Of a stretch of DNA of 64,000 bases, positions 53,779 through 63,337 are shown piece after piece (positions within the stretch are counted from its first letter, which is position 1; the number at the start of each line of letters is the position of its first letter). Below the pieces are notes generated by a model. That model worked only from the letters and a program-made list of their open reading frames with translations. It made no database searches and was not told the origin of the DNA. Source of the DNA: Olsenella sp. An188 (GTDB lineage Bacteria > Actinomycetota > Coriobacteriia > Coriobacteriales > Atopobiaceae); contig NZ_NFKF01000001.1 in assembly GCF_002160255.1 (NCBI RefSeq), forward strand, positions 310,001 to 374,000. Reading direction: 5' to 3'. Made by a program: the position numbers and the translations under genes.

Positions 53779-55272
53779 ATGTCCGTCGCTCCCCCGCCCG
53801 TGCACGTGCCGCGCCCCTACGCGCTGCCCGCGACCCCGCTCGCCGCGCGCGTGGAATGCCCCATGCCCGACGGCGCCTCCATCGTGGCCTGGACCTACGC
53901 GCCGGCCGGCGTGATAGACGCGCCGGGCACGCCGTATGGGCTGGACCTCGCGGTGCCGCCGGTGCTCATGCTGCACGGTAACGGCGAGGAGCACGGCATC
54001 TTTGGCCCGGTGATCGACGCGGTGTGCGCGAGCGGGCGCGCCGTCGTCGCGGTGGACTCGCGCGCGCAGGGGGCGAGCACCCGCGGCACGGCGATGCCGC
54101 TCACCTACGAGCTCATGGCCGCCGACGCCGTCGAGGTGTGCTCGCGGCTCGGCGTGCCGCAGGTCCACGTGCTGGGCTTCTCCGACGGAGGCATCCTGGG
54201 CCTGCTGCTCGCGCGGGACTGGGGCGCGCACGTGCTCAGCCTCACCGCGCTCGGCGCCAACCTCACGCCGGCGGGCCTGCCCAGGGAGGACACGGACTGG
54301 ATGGCCTACGCCGCGGCCGAGAACCGCCGCTGGGCCGCAGAGGGCGTCGAGGGGGCGACGCTCGAGGACGGCACGCCGGTGCCGAGCCCGGCCGATGCGG
54401 CCCAGATCGCGGAGCTCCTGCAGCTCATGGTGGAGAACCCGCAGATAGACGCCGCGTCGCTCGCGGGCGTGAGCTGTCCGGTGACCGTGATGGTCGGCGA
54501 GTACGACGAGATCCTGCCCGAGGAGACCGACCGCATCGTGGCGGCCATCCCCGGCGCGGTCAAGGTGGTGGAGCCCGGCATCGACCACAACCTGCCCAAG
54601 ATGGCCCCGGCCGCCGTGGCGCGCGAGCTTCTGGCCTGCGTGGCGAGAAACGACGTGCGTCACCCGGCGCGCGCGGCGGAGCTGCCGGAGGGGCTTGCCG
54701 TCTGCCGCATCCCGGTGGAGGGTCTCTGGGCCGAGCGCCTTGACGCGCTGTACGAGCGCGTGGTGGCCGAGCCCGGGACCTCCGGATGGGTGCGCGACGT
54801 CTGGCCGCCCACGGGCATGGCGCGCGAGCTGCTCGCCTCCGGCGCCTACTGGGGCGTCTTCGAGGCGGGTGCCGTGAGCGGGGGTGTCCCGCGCGAGGAC
54901 GCGGCGCTCCTGGGCGCGGTGGCGGTGAACCACGACGCGGACATGGGCGACGGCAGCGCGGGCGGACACGGCTCGGGCCTCGGCGCACCAAGCTGGGAGG
55001 CGCTGGGCGAGAAGGACGTGGCGGGCTGGCACCTGCTCGCCGCCGACCCCGCGACGCGCGGGCGCGGCGTGGCCGACGCGCTTCTCGCCGCCGGCGTGCG
55101 CGCGAGCCGCGAGCTTGGCGCCCGCGTGGCGCGCCTCAACACCAACGTGGCCAACGTCCCCGGAAACTGCCTCTACGCGAGCCGCGGCTTCACGCGCCAC
55201 CGGCCGGTGTGGCTCCCCTACCCGGGGTTGCCACTGCCCGGCTGGTCAAACCTGTGGGAGCTTGAGGTCTAG
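53779..55272 (+). CDS. Alpha/beta hydrolase fused to a GNAT acetyltransferase
   Basis: A 497-residue two-domain protein. Residues about 30-295 form an alpha/beta hydrolase: VLMLHGNGEEHGIF (oxyanion loop), VLGFSDGGILG with the nucleophile Ser, VGEYDEILP with the acid and GIDHNLP with the catalytic His. From about 300 a GNAT domain follows, with WHLLAADPATRGRGVADALLAAGV (the acetyl-CoA loop RxxGxG/A) and NVANVPGNCLYASRGFTRHRP. The frame is unbroken, so this is a true fusion. The substrate is unknown; hydrolysis and acetylation of one molecule is conceivable. CAGGAAGGAC precedes the ATG. Confidence 0.87.
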   Translation: MSVAPPPVHVPRPYALPATPLAARVECPMPDGASIVAWTYAPAGVIDAPGTPYGLDLAVPPVLMLHGNGEEHGIFGPVIDAVCASGRAVVAVDSRAQGASTRGTAMPLTYELMAADAVEVCSRLGVPQVHVLGFSDGGILGLLLARDWGAHVLSLTALGANLTPAGLPREDTDWMAYAAAENRRWAAEGVEGATLEDGTPVPSPADAAQIAELLQLMVENPQIDAASLAGVSCPVTVMVGEYDEILPEETDRIVAAIPGAVKVVEPGIDHNLPKMAPAAVARELLACVARNDVRHPARAAELPEGLAVCRIPVEGLWAERLDALYERVVAEPGTSGWVRDVWPPTGMARELLASGAYWGVFEAGAVSGGVPREDAALLGAVAVNHDADMGDGSAGGHGSGLGAPSWEALGEKDVAGWHLLAADPATRGRGVADALLAAGVRASRELGARVARLNTNVANVPGNCLYASRGFTRHRPVWLPYPGLPLPGWSNLWELEV

Positions 55273-55313
55273 GGGCGCGGCGGACGTGACGTGCCGATTG
55301 CGGACGTCTTGCA

Positions 55314-55341
55314 CCCGTTCTTCTCGCCTGAGAAGAACGGG
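55314..55341. terminator. Bidirectional terminator hairpin made of inverted 12-mers
   Basis: CCCGTTCTTCTC, loop GCCT, then GAGAAGAACGGG: a perfect 12-bp stem between the convergent hydrolase and lipoprotein genes. It contains GTTCTTCTCGCC, the over-represented 12-mer of this window, facing a near copy in reverse. Confidence 0.75.
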
Positions 55342-55352
55342 CACGTCGGTGA

Positions 55353-55883
55353 TCAGGACGCCGCCAGGGTGCGGCGCGCCAGCGTGAGCGCCGACTGGCC
55401 GCGGACGAGCATGTCGTGGTCCCAGTCGACGTTTTGCCACGTGTTTTCGCTCGGCAGCTCAATCCACGTGCCGTCGGAGAAGTCGTCAAGCGTGGCCGAC
55501 TTGGTGATGAAGGAGCTCCGCGCGTCAACGGTCCCGTCATCACCCACCACCTCAAGAACCACGGCCCACCAGGTGGCACCGTTGCTCTCACCGATCTCCA
55601 CGCGCGCCCCGCGATCGAAGGTCCCAAACACGCCCAGGGCGCTCAGCTGGTCCTCGGTAAGCACCTCACAGGTCATTGTGGCCATGACATCCTCGTCGGA
55701 GAGTATGGGACCGTCTTGCTCCTGCTCGCCCGTGCCCGTCTCCTCCGAGGAGGTACTGTCCTCGACAACCGGCTGGTCGGAGTTGCCGTCCGACGGCGTG
55801 CCCAACGAGTCTCCGGGCGTGCACCCAACCAGCGCAAGCGACGCGCAAACAGCAACGCAGAGGTACCTGAGTTTGGCGTTCAT
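55353..55883 (-). CDS. Secreted lipoprotein of unknown function
   Basis: A 176-residue protein with a lipoprotein signal peptide (KLRYLCVAVCASLALVGC, lipidated Cys at 21), then a 40-residue acidic, serine/threonine-rich linker (DSTSSEETGTGEQEQDG) and a compact domain with MATMTCEVLTEDQLSALG, WWAVVLEVVGDDG and TWIELPSENTWQNVDWD. I recognise no family. It would be anchored outside the cytoplasmic membrane. GAAGGGAG precedes the ATG; a TAAAAT -10-like box lies about 85 bases upstream on the minus strand. Confidence 0.85.
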   Translation of the reverse strand: MNAKLRYLCVAVCASLALVGCTPGDSLGTPSDGNSDQPVVEDSTSSEETGTGEQEQDGPILSDEDVMATMTCEVLTEDQLSALGVFGTFDRGARVEIGESNGATWWAVVLEVVGDDGTVDARSSFITKSATLDDFSDGTWIELPSENTWQNVDWDHDMLVRGQSALTLARRTLAAS

Positions 55884-56110
55884 GGTGACTCCCTTCGACT
55901 CCCCCGAGGCCGGCGCCCGCAGACAGGATGCTGGGTGCGCCGGCGCCCTTTGGCCTATTTTAAGCGATGCGAGCCGCGGGGCGCTGTCAAAGGCATCAGA
56001 ATCGCAGGCAAAAAAACAATGGACCCAGCTGACTCGTAAAGCTAGAGTTCATCTTGATCGAGAGGTGTTCCCCGTAGGGACGGAGGAGCCATGCCAGGAG
56101 TGCGGCGCCC

Positions 56111-56593
56111 ATGATGGGACCCGGGACGATCGCGACGCCGGGAGGAATGTCGGTGACGGGGTCGCTGGGGGGCATGGTCGTCCTGGCCATTTTTGTCGGG
56201 CTTCCGGCCTACGGCCTTCCCTTCGCCCTTCTCTGCGTTCCGTGGACCCTCGCGCGCCGGCGGGAGGGAGACTGGGACGCCGTCCGCGCCGCGCTCAGGT
56301 CCGCCACGCTGAGCGTGCCGGTCAGCGTGGCGCTCTGCGTTCCCCTGACCATCCTCTCAAGCTACACCGGCAGCCCCCTCATGCGTGGGGTCGCGCTCGC
56401 CTGCCCGCTCGTCGCGGCGGCCGCCCTGTGCTCCTCGCTCGTGTTCAGGTGGGGGCTGCGCACGCCGGAGGCGCTCGCGTCGGCCGCCGGGAAGCCGTCG
56501 CCCAGGCCGGACGTGCGGTCGCTTGCGCTCTTCTCGCTGTCGATCTGGACGATTCCCCTCGTGCTTGGACTCGTCGCGGCGATGCGGGCGTAG
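56111..56593 (+). CDS. Small four-helix membrane protein of unknown function
   Basis: A 160-residue protein with four hydrophobic segments: about 20-43, 67-86, 90-112 and 137-157. No motif points to a family. The start is the ATG pair at 56111, with AGGAG ten bases upstream. A 7-codon frame with its own GGAGGAG site starts at 56091 and its TGA overlaps this ATG (ATGATG), so the two may be translationally coupled. The gene is flanked by repeats on its right. Confidence 0.6.
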   Translation: MMGPGTIATPGGMSVTGSLGGMVVLAIFVGLPAYGLPFALLCVPWTLARRREGDWDAVRAALRSATLSVPVSVALCVPLTILSSYTGSPLMRGVALACPLVAAAALCSSLVFRWGLRTPEALASAAGKPSPRPDVRSLALFSLSIWTIPLVLGLVAAMRA

Positions 56594-56673
56594 GCGTCCT
56601 TCTCGCCCCCTGCGCGGCGGCCGCCGGCACCCTCCGCGCTGCGAGAAGGGCCGCTTCTGCACCAAACCCCTTC

Positions 56674-56785
56674 GGATTGGGTGGCATCCTTGATGTCCCG
56701 CGCCCCCTTCTGTCCCAAAACGCACCCAACTGGGCGGGTTTTCTGGCAGGGACGGCCCCGGCGCATCAAGGATGCCACCCAATCG
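56674..56785. repeat. Dispersed palindromic element, family A copy 4
   Basis: Arms GGATTGGGTGGCATCCTTGA (from 56674) and TCAAGGATGCCACCCAATCG (to 56785) match the first copy base for base over at least 19 positions. The interior, about 68 bases, lacks the inner octamer hairpin. It adjoins a 35-base tandem repeat; together they fill the 431-base gap between the small membrane protein and phoR. Confidence 0.7.
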
Positions 56786-56790
56786 CGCGC

Positions 56791-56945
56791 CGACCGTGAC
56801 AGAAGCGCCGTTCGGGGATGCGCGCCGACCGTGGCGGAAGCGCCGTTCGGGGATGCGCGCCGACCGTGGCGGAAGCGCCGTTCCGGAAAGCGCGCCGACC
56901 GTGACAGAAGCGCCGTTCCGGAAAGCGCGTCGACCGTGGCGGCAA
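56791..56945. repeat. 35-bp tandem repeat, about 4.4 units
   Basis: CGACCGTG recurs at 56791, 56826, 56861, 56896 and 56931, an exact 35-base period. Units read CGACCGTG(A/G)C(A/G)GAAGCG then CCGTTC(G/C)GG(G/A)A, with pairs of variants alternating. There are no distinct spacers, so it is not a CRISPR. The period is not a multiple of three, so it does not encode a peptide repeat. Confidence 0.85.
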
Positions 56946-57024
56946 CGGCACCCAAAGCGGCGTCGGGGGCGGAGGCAGCTCCGGCGGCGAGAAGGACCCG
57001 CGACCCGCGCCCGCCCCGCGCACC

Positions 57025-58416
57025 CTAAGCCGCGGGCGGGAAGGTCACGGTGATCGTGGTGCCCTTGCCGACCTCGCTCTCGAGCTTGATGTCGGCGCCG
57101 TGGTAGGCGGCCGAGTGCTTGACGATGGCAAGCCCCAGGCCCGTCCCGCCCATGTCGCGGCTGCGCCCCTTGTCCACGCGGTAGAAGCGCTCGAAGACCT
57201 TGGCCTGGGCCTCCTCGGGGATGCCGATGCCGGTGTCGCTCACGCGCACGCTCGGGCGTCCCTCGGCCGGCAGCACCCAGACGAACACCCTGCCGCCCGG
57301 GCGGTTGTAGCGGATCGCGTTGTCCACGAGGTTGCTCACGAGCTCGTCGAGCAGCCGCGGGTTGCCCACGATCTGCATCGAGACGCCGCGCACCGTGACC
57401 GTCACGTCTGAGCGCTCCGCCTTCTCGGAGAGGCGCTCCACGGCGTCGCGCGCCACGCTCAGGAGGTCGACCGGCTCGGCCGAGTCGAAGAGCTCGCGGT
57501 TGCCGGCGCGCTCGGACTCGTCGAGCTTGGAGAGGGTCAGGATGTCGCTCACGAGCGAGGAGAGGCGGCGCGCGTCGTCGTAGATGCGCCCGGCGAACTC
57601 CGGCACGTCCCTCTTCTTTGCGATGCCGTCGCGGATGAGCTCCGCCGCACCCTGGATGGAGGCGATCGGCGTCTTGAGCTCGTGGGTCACGTTGGCCGTG
57701 AACTCGCGGCGCAGGTCGGCCGCGTCCTGGATCTCGCTCATGCGGTGCATGAGCTCCTCGTGCTGCTCGTTGAGGCGCCGCACGAGCGGGTCGAGCTCCT
57801 CGTAGGGCGCCTCGCCGTCGCCCGAGGACGGGTCGATGGCCAGGATCGGCCGCACGAAGCGCCGGGAGAGCCAGTGCGAGACGAGCCAGCTCACGCCGAC
57901 CAGCAGCGCCGCGAGCACAACGAGCAGCGCCAGGTCCTGGAAGAGGAACGCGAGCACGCCCGCGCGGTCGACCGAGAGGCGCATGACCTGCCCCGAGTCG
58001 AGCCGGACGGCCTCGTAGAGGCTCATGTAGCCCACCGTGTCGCTCGAGCGCTCCGAGGACCCCGCCCCCGACTCGAGCGCGGAGCTCACCTCGGGGCGGT
58101 CGGCGTGGTTGGGCATCTCGGACGGGTCGCTCTCGGAGTCGTAGGTGACGGTCCCGTCGGGGTCGATGAGCGTGGCGCGGATGTCGCCGAGGTCGAGCGT
58201 GGCGAGAACCGCCTCGTCGTCGTCGGAGGCGTCGAGCAGCGAAGCGAGCGTCCGGCACTCCCCCGCCAGCTGCTCGTGCTCGTCGGACAGGAAGGCCGAC
58301 TGGTATATGAGGGAGGCCGCCGCGGTAACCGCGACGGCCACGGTGGCGCACGCAACGACGAGCGCCACGAACATCCTGTGAGAGAGCGACCCCTTGCCCC
58401 CGGGCTGCCTGACCAT
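57025..58416 (-). CDS. phoR: Phosphate regulon sensor kinase PhoR
   Basis: A 463-residue kinase. N-terminal helix (MFVALVVACATVAVAVTAAASLIY), a roughly 130-residue extracellular domain, a second helix (LALLVVLAALLVGVSWLVSHWL), a HAMP-like linker, the H-box FTANVTHELKTPIASI, ELVSNLVDNAIRYN, DTGIGIP, FERFYRVDKGRSR and GGTGLGLAIVKH. Size and position at the end of a pst-phoU-phoP operon identify PhoR. AGGAGG precedes the ATG at 58416, 19 bases after the regulator stop. It phosphorylates the regulator when phosphate is scarce. Confidence 0.93.
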   Translation of the reverse strand: MVRQPGGKGSLSHRMFVALVVACATVAVAVTAAASLIYQSAFLSDEHEQLAGECRTLASLLDASDDDEAVLATLDLGDIRATLIDPDGTVTYDSESDPSEMPNHADRPEVSSALESGAGSSERSSDTVGYMSLYEAVRLDSGQVMRLSVDRAGVLAFLFQDLALLVVLAALLVGVSWLVSHWLSRRFVRPILAIDPSSGDGEAPYEELDPLVRRLNEQHEELMHRMSEIQDAADLRREFTANVTHELKTPIASIQGAAELIRDGIAKKRDVPEFAGRIYDDARRLSSLVSDILTLSKLDESERAGNRELFDSAEPVDLLSVARDAVERLSEKAERSDVTVTVRGVSMQIVGNPRLLDELVSNLVDNAIRYNRPGGRVFVWVLPAEGRPSVRVSDTGIGIPEEAQAKVFERFYRVDKGRSRDMGGTGLGLAIVKHSAAYHGADIKLESEVGKGTTITVTFPPAA

Positions 58417-58435
58417 CGAGCCTCCTAGCTCCTGT

Positions 58436-59116
58436 CTAGCCGCGGACGCGATACCCCACGCCGCGGACGGTCTCAATCAGGTCGGACGTCTTCCCGAGCT
58501 TGGCACGGATCTGCTGGACGTGCACGTCCACGGTGCGCGAGCCGCCGTCGAAGTCCCAGCCCCACACGCGCTGGAGCAGGGTCTCGCGCGAGAAGACCAC
58601 GCCCGGCGAGCGCATGAGGAACTCGAGGAGGTCGAACTCGCGCATCGTGAGCTGGACCTCGTTGCCGCCCACGGTGACCTCGCGGCGGTCGGGCCACAGG
58701 GTCACGTCGCCCGAGACGAGCGCCACGGGCTTCTCGGCGCTCGGCTGCTCCCTGCCCGCGCGGCGCAGCAGCGCCCGCGTGCGGCTCACGACCTCCATCA
58801 TGCCGAAGGGCTTGGAGAGGTAGTCGTCGGCGCCGGAGTCGAGCGCGCGCACGGTGTCGAGCTCGGTGTCCTTGGCCGTGAGCATCATGACGGGGACGCT
58901 CGAGAGGCCGGGCGTGCGCCTGATGCGCGCCAGGATCTCGAGCCCGTCCGCGTCCGGGAGCATGATGTCGAGAAGGACCGCGTCAGGCGTGCGCTCGGCG
59001 CAGGCGCGGCGGAACTCGGCGTCGTCGGCGCAGCCGCGCGCCTCGATGCCGCCCTGCCCGAGCGCGTAGACCGTGAGCTCGCGGATGTTCTTGTCGTCCT
59101 CGACGTAGTAGACCAA
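58436..59116 (-). CDS. phoP: Phosphate regulon response regulator PhoP/PhoB type
   Basis: A 226-residue OmpR-class regulator with the phospho-acceptor in AVLLDIMLPDADG (D50), switch residues MLTAKD and KPFGMMEV, and a winged-helix domain ending VRGVGYRVRG. The start is a TTG at 59116, the only plausible initiation codon before the receiver domain (VYYVEDD follows), 17 bases after the phoU stop with GGGGCGAG upstream. It is followed by phoR. It should activate the pst operon and other phosphate genes. Confidence 0.9.
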   Translation of the reverse strand: MVYYVEDDKNIRELTVYALGQGGIEARGCADDAEFRRACAERTPDAVLLDIMLPDADGLEILARIRRTPGLSSVPVMMLTAKDTELDTVRALDSGADDYLSKPFGMMEVVSRTRALLRRAGREQPSAEKPVALVSGDVTLWPDRREVTVGGNEVQLTMREFDLLEFLMRSPGVVFSRETLLQRVWGWDFDGGSRTVDVHVQQIRAKLGKTSDLIETVRGVGYRVRG

Positions 59117-59133
59117 CGCTTCTCGCCCCGTCC

Positions 59134-59835
59134 CTATGCCTGCGTCTTCTCTTCCGGAATGGCCTGGCTCGCCTTCTCGGCCACGACGTGCTCTCCCGTC
59201 ACGCGGAACAGCGCCCACGCGGCCACGCGCTTGGCGAGGTCGCCGATGCGCTCGAAGTACTTGGCGACCATGAGCAGCTCGGGCAGGTAGCGCGCGGAGG
59301 ACTTGCCGTCGCGGATGAGGGCGACGAGCTTGCCCTCCACCTCATCATAGAGGGTGTTGATGCGGTTGTCCTCCTCGACGACGCGCTGGGCCGCCTCGAC
59401 GTCCTGACCGCTGAAGGCGGCGCCGGCCTGCTCGACCATGCGCGCGGCGCACTCGGACATCTCGTTGAACTCGGCCTCGAGCTTCTTGGCGGCCTTGGCC
59501 GGGATCTCCTCGACGAGGAAGACGATGTCGCGCGTCATCGAGTCGATGTGCGTGAGGTCGGAGACGATGCGGAAGGCGCCCGAGACGAAGCGGAGGTCCT
59601 CGCCGATGAGCGGCTGCTGGAGCAGCATGACGTCGAGGCAGTTCTCCTCGATGGCGTTGCGCAGGCGGTCCTCGGTCTTGCGGCCCGCCATGACGCCCTC
59701 GGCGGCGCCCTTGTCGCCCGTGGCGGCGAGGCCGGCGGCGCGGATGTCGGAGGCCGCCTTCTCGGTGAGGCGATCGAGGTAGCCCTGGATGTCCTCGAGC
59801 TGCTTGACGAACTTGGTGCGGGTGCTGATGACCAT
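59134..59835 (-). CDS. phoU: Phosphate transport regulator PhoU
   Basis: A 234-residue helical protein with two PhoU repeats; the metal-binding-type motif ExxxD appears in HIDSMTRDIVFL and the second repeat ends KYFERIGDLAKRVAAW, the family hallmark. PhoU couples the Pst transporter to the PhoR kinase and holds the regulon off when phosphate is ample. The ATG overlaps the stop of the upstream pstB gene by one base (TAATG) and GGGAGG lies eight bases before it. Confidence 0.95.
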   Translation of the reverse strand: MVISTRTKFVKQLEDIQGYLDRLTEKAASDIRAAGLAATGDKGAAEGVMAGRKTEDRLRNAIEENCLDVMLLQQPLIGEDLRFVSGAFRIVSDLTHIDSMTRDIVFLVEEIPAKAAKKLEAEFNEMSECAARMVEQAGAAFSGQDVEAAQRVVEEDNRINTLYDEVEGKLVALIRDGKSSARYLPELLMVAKYFERIGDLAKRVAAWALFRVTGEHVVAEKASQAIPEEKTQA

Positions 59836-60629
59836 TAGCTGAACCTCCCTGAGAGATATTCCTGGGTTCGCTTCTCGCGCGGGTTGGCGAAGAACTCGCG
59901 GGTGGGCCCGCTCTCGACGAGCTCGCCCAGGTAGAAGAATACCGTCTTGTCGGCCACGCGTGCGGCCTGCTGCATGTTGTGCGTCACGACGACCACGGTG
60001 TGGTCCTCGGACAGCTCGCTCATGAGCTCCTCGACCATGCTCGTGGAGATCGGGTCGAGCGCCGAGGTGGGCTCGTCCATGAGCAGGACCGCCGGGTCGG
60101 TGGCGAGGGCGCGCGCGATGCACAGGCGCTGCTGCTGGCCGCCCGAGAGCCCAAGTCCGCTCTGGTCGAGCTTGTCCTTGACCTCGTCCCAGAGCGCGGC
60201 GCGCGTGAGGCAGCGCTCGACGATCTCGTCGGCCTCGGAGCGCGAGAGGCGCCCCATGCGCCTGGGCCCGTAGAGGATGTTCTCGCGGATGCTCATCGGG
60301 AACGGGTTGGGGTGCTGGAAGACCATGCCCACGTAGACGCGCAGGGCGTTGGCGTCCATCTGGAAGATGTCGGTCCCCTTGAACTCGATGGTGCCCTCGG
60401 TGCGCACCGACTCCACGAAGTCGCACATGCGGTTGAACGTGCGCAGCAGCGTGGACTTGCCGCAGCCGGACGGGCCGATGAAGGCCGTGGCGCGGTTCTT
60501 CGGAATCTCCAGGCTGATGTTCTTGAGGGCCTGGAAGTCCCCGTACCAGAGGTTGAAGTCGCGGATGGAGAGCTCGGTCTCGGCGCCCGCCAGGTCGCGC
60601 GCGGCCCCCTCGATGATGTCTGTGTCCAT
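59835..60629 (-). CDS. pstB: Phosphate ABC transporter ATPase PstB, second copy
   Basis: A 264-residue ATPase with Walker [20 protein letters not shown] and [15 protein letters not shown] (the PstB-specific NPFP motif), signature LSGGQQQR, Walker [17 protein letters not shown] and [11 protein letters not shown]. The start at 60629 follows GGGGG; an ATG four codons earlier overlaps the stop of the preceding pstB. Two PstB genes in tandem are known from several Gram-positive pst operons. This copy is nearer the classic sequence than the first one. Confidence 0.95.
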   Translation of the reverse strand: MDTDIIEGAARDLAGAETELSIRDFNLWYGDFQALKNISLEIPKNRATAFIGPSGCGKSTLLRTFNRMCDFVESVRTEGTIEFKGTDIFQMDANALRVYVGMVFQHPNPFPMSIRENILYGPRRMGRLSRSEADEIVERCLTRAALWDEVKDKLDQSGLGLSGGQQQRLCIARALATDPAVLLMDEPTSALDPISTSMVEELMSELSEDHTVVVVTHNMQQAARVADKTVFFYLGELVESGPTREFFANPREKRTQEYLSGRFS

Positions 60630-60640
60630 GTTGCCCCCCA

Positions 60641-61437
<797 letters not shown>

Positions 61438-61441
<4 letters not shown>

Positions 61442-62364
61442 TCGGCGGTCAGCCTCCTCGAGAGGAACTTGCCGAGCAGACGGGCAAGCACGTTGAACAG
61501 GAGCACGCAGACGAGAAGCACGGTGGCGGTGCCCCAGACGATCTCCGTGGAGCCCTCGGTGGGCTCGGAGGTGAGTCGCCAGATGTAGACGGCCAGCGAG
61601 CACGCGGGGCGGAAGATGTTGAAGGGGTTGGTGGGGCTCAGGAGGTTGAGCGAGCCGAAGTTGAGGCGCGCCGGGGCGGAGCCCGCGGTGAAGATCAGCG
61701 CCGCCGCCTCGCCGAAGACGCGGCCGGCCGAGAGCACGATGCCGGTGACGATGGCCGGCATGGCGGCGGGGAGAAGGACGTTGATCGTGGTCTCCCAGCG
61801 CGTGAGGCCCATGGCGAGCGCCGCGTCGCGCTGGCTGCGCGGGACGTCCTCGAGCGCCTGCTGGATGGTGCGGACGAGGATGGGGATGTTGAACATCGTG
61901 AGGGCGCAGGCGCCGGCGATGATCGAGATGCCCCAGCCGAGCGTCACCACGAAGAAGAGCGAGCCGAACATGCCGACGACGATCGAGGGCAGCGAGGACA
62001 GCGTCTCGATGGCGGTCTTGGCCGCGGAGGTGACCCAGTTGTCCGGTGCGTACTCGACGAGGAAGATGGCCGCGCCGAGCGAGATGGGCACCGAGATGAC
62101 GAGGGTGACGAGCAGCAGGTAGAACGAGTCCCACAGCTGGTAGAGGATGCCGGCGGCGACGTCGTCGTTGTAGGGGTTGGTGAGGAACCCCGGGGTGAGG
62201 GCGCGACCGGCGCCGCGGACGATGATGTAGGCGATGATGGCCACGACGAGCAGGATCACGAGGCCCACGATGACGGTGAGGACGCCCGTGGCGATCTTGT
62301 CCTGCCGGTTGATGCGGCTGACGTGCGCGTCGAGGTTGAGCTGGGAGTCCCTCTCGCTAGCCAT
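61438..62364 (-). CDS. pstA: Phosphate ABC transporter permease PstA
   Basis: A 308-residue permease with six predicted helices and the cytoplasmic EAA loop [26 protein letters not shown] that docks the ATPase; [15 protein letters not shown] and [13 protein letters not shown] are PstA-typical. The N-terminal 25 residues are soluble. It pairs with PstC to form the membrane channel. Its start lies eight bases inside the pstC end and its stop overlaps the first pstB, so the operon is tightly coupled. Confidence 0.96.
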
Positions 62365-63256
62365 TGGCCTTCGCCCCCTTCCGGCCGATGAGGTGGATGA
62401 TCAGGATAAAGACGAGCGACATGGCGAGCAGCAGCAGGCCGAGCGACCAGAGGGCGTGGTAGTAGACCGAGCCGGAGGTCGCGTTGGAGAGGCCGGCCGT
62501 GAGGGCCGCCGTGAGGGTGGACGCCGGGTCGAGAAGGCCGGTGGGCATCGAGCGCTCCACGCCGCCGATGACCATCTGGACGGCGAGCGTCTCGCCGAAG
62601 GCGCGGGTCATGCCCAGGATGACCGCCGTCATGAGGGAGGGCAGCGCGCTCTTGAGCACGACGTGCCACACCGTCTGCCAGCGCGTGCATCCCAGGGCGT
62701 AGGAGCCCTCGCGGTACTGGTTGGGCACCGCGCGCAGCGCGTCCATGGAGAGCGTGGTGATGGTGGGCAAGATCATGATGGCGAGCACGATGGCGCCCGA
62801 GAGGATGCCGGCGCCGGTGGGCGCCGCGTCTCCGAAGATCGCCTTGACGAGCGAGTTCACCACGTAGAGGCCGAGGACGCCGTAGACGACCGAGGGGATG
62901 CCAACGAGCAGCTCGATGACGGGCTGGAAGACGCGGCGGCCGAAGGTCGGGGCGACCTCCACGACAAAGATCGCGGAGCCGATGGCGACGGGCAGGGCAA
63001 AGAGGGTCGAGAGCAAGGTGACCGCGAAGGAGCCCACGATCATGGGCAGGGCGCCGTAGCGCTCCTGCTCGGGAATCCAGTTCTGGCCGAAGAAGAAGTC
63101 GATCGGGTTGATGCCGTCAACGAAGAAGGTCGTGAGGCCCTGCTGGGCCACCATGAAGATCAGCGTGACGACGACGAGCGCCACGAGCGCGACGCAGAAG
63201 CCCGTGATCGACAGGCCGATGTTCTCGAGCCTCCGCTTGGGCATGAGGTTTGCCAT
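62357..63256 (-). CDS. pstC: Phosphate ABC transporter permease PstC
   Basis: A 299-residue permease, six helices, with GSFAVTLLSTLFALPVAIGSAIFVVE, the EAA loop EGSYALGCTRWQTVWHVVLKSALPSLMTA and the GMTRAFGETLAVQMVIGG segment conserved in PstC. It is the partner of PstA. GGAGGAG lies just upstream of the ATG. A hairpin in the 81-base gap before it probably lowers expression relative to pstS. Confidence 0.96.
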   Translation of the reverse strand: MANLMPKRRLENIGLSITGFCVALVALVVVTLIFMVAQQGLTTFFVDGINPIDFFFGQNWIPEQERYGALPMIVGSFAVTLLSTLFALPVAIGSAIFVVEVAPTFGRRVFQPVIELLVGIPSVVYGVLGLYVVNSLVKAIFGDAAPTGAGILSGAIVLAIMILPTITTLSMDALRAVPNQYREGSYALGCTRWQTVWHVVLKSALPSLMTAVILGMTRAFGETLAVQMVIGGVERSMPTGLLDPASTLTAALTAGLSNATSGSVYYHALWSLGLLLLAMSLVFILIIHLIGRKGAKANG

Positions 63257-63285
63257 GGAGGAGCCTTTCTCGTCAGGTCAGGGAA

Positions 63286-63318
63286 GCGGCGGCGCCCCCG
63301 TGTGGGATGCGCCGCCGC
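63286..63318 (-). promoter_or_regulatory. Intercistronic hairpin between pstS and pstC
   Basis: GCGGCGGCGC and GCGCCGCCGC pair around a 13-base loop in the gap between pstS and pstC. No T run follows. Such structures commonly let the binding protein be made in excess over the permease, by partial termination or message protection. Confidence 0.6.
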
Positions 63319-63337
63319 AGGGAAGGTGATCTAGGTC

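Noticed and set aside
56791-56945. The 35-bp repeat as a CRISPR array
   Set aside because: Units are contiguous with no unique spacers and no cas genes are present; it is a plain tandem repeat.
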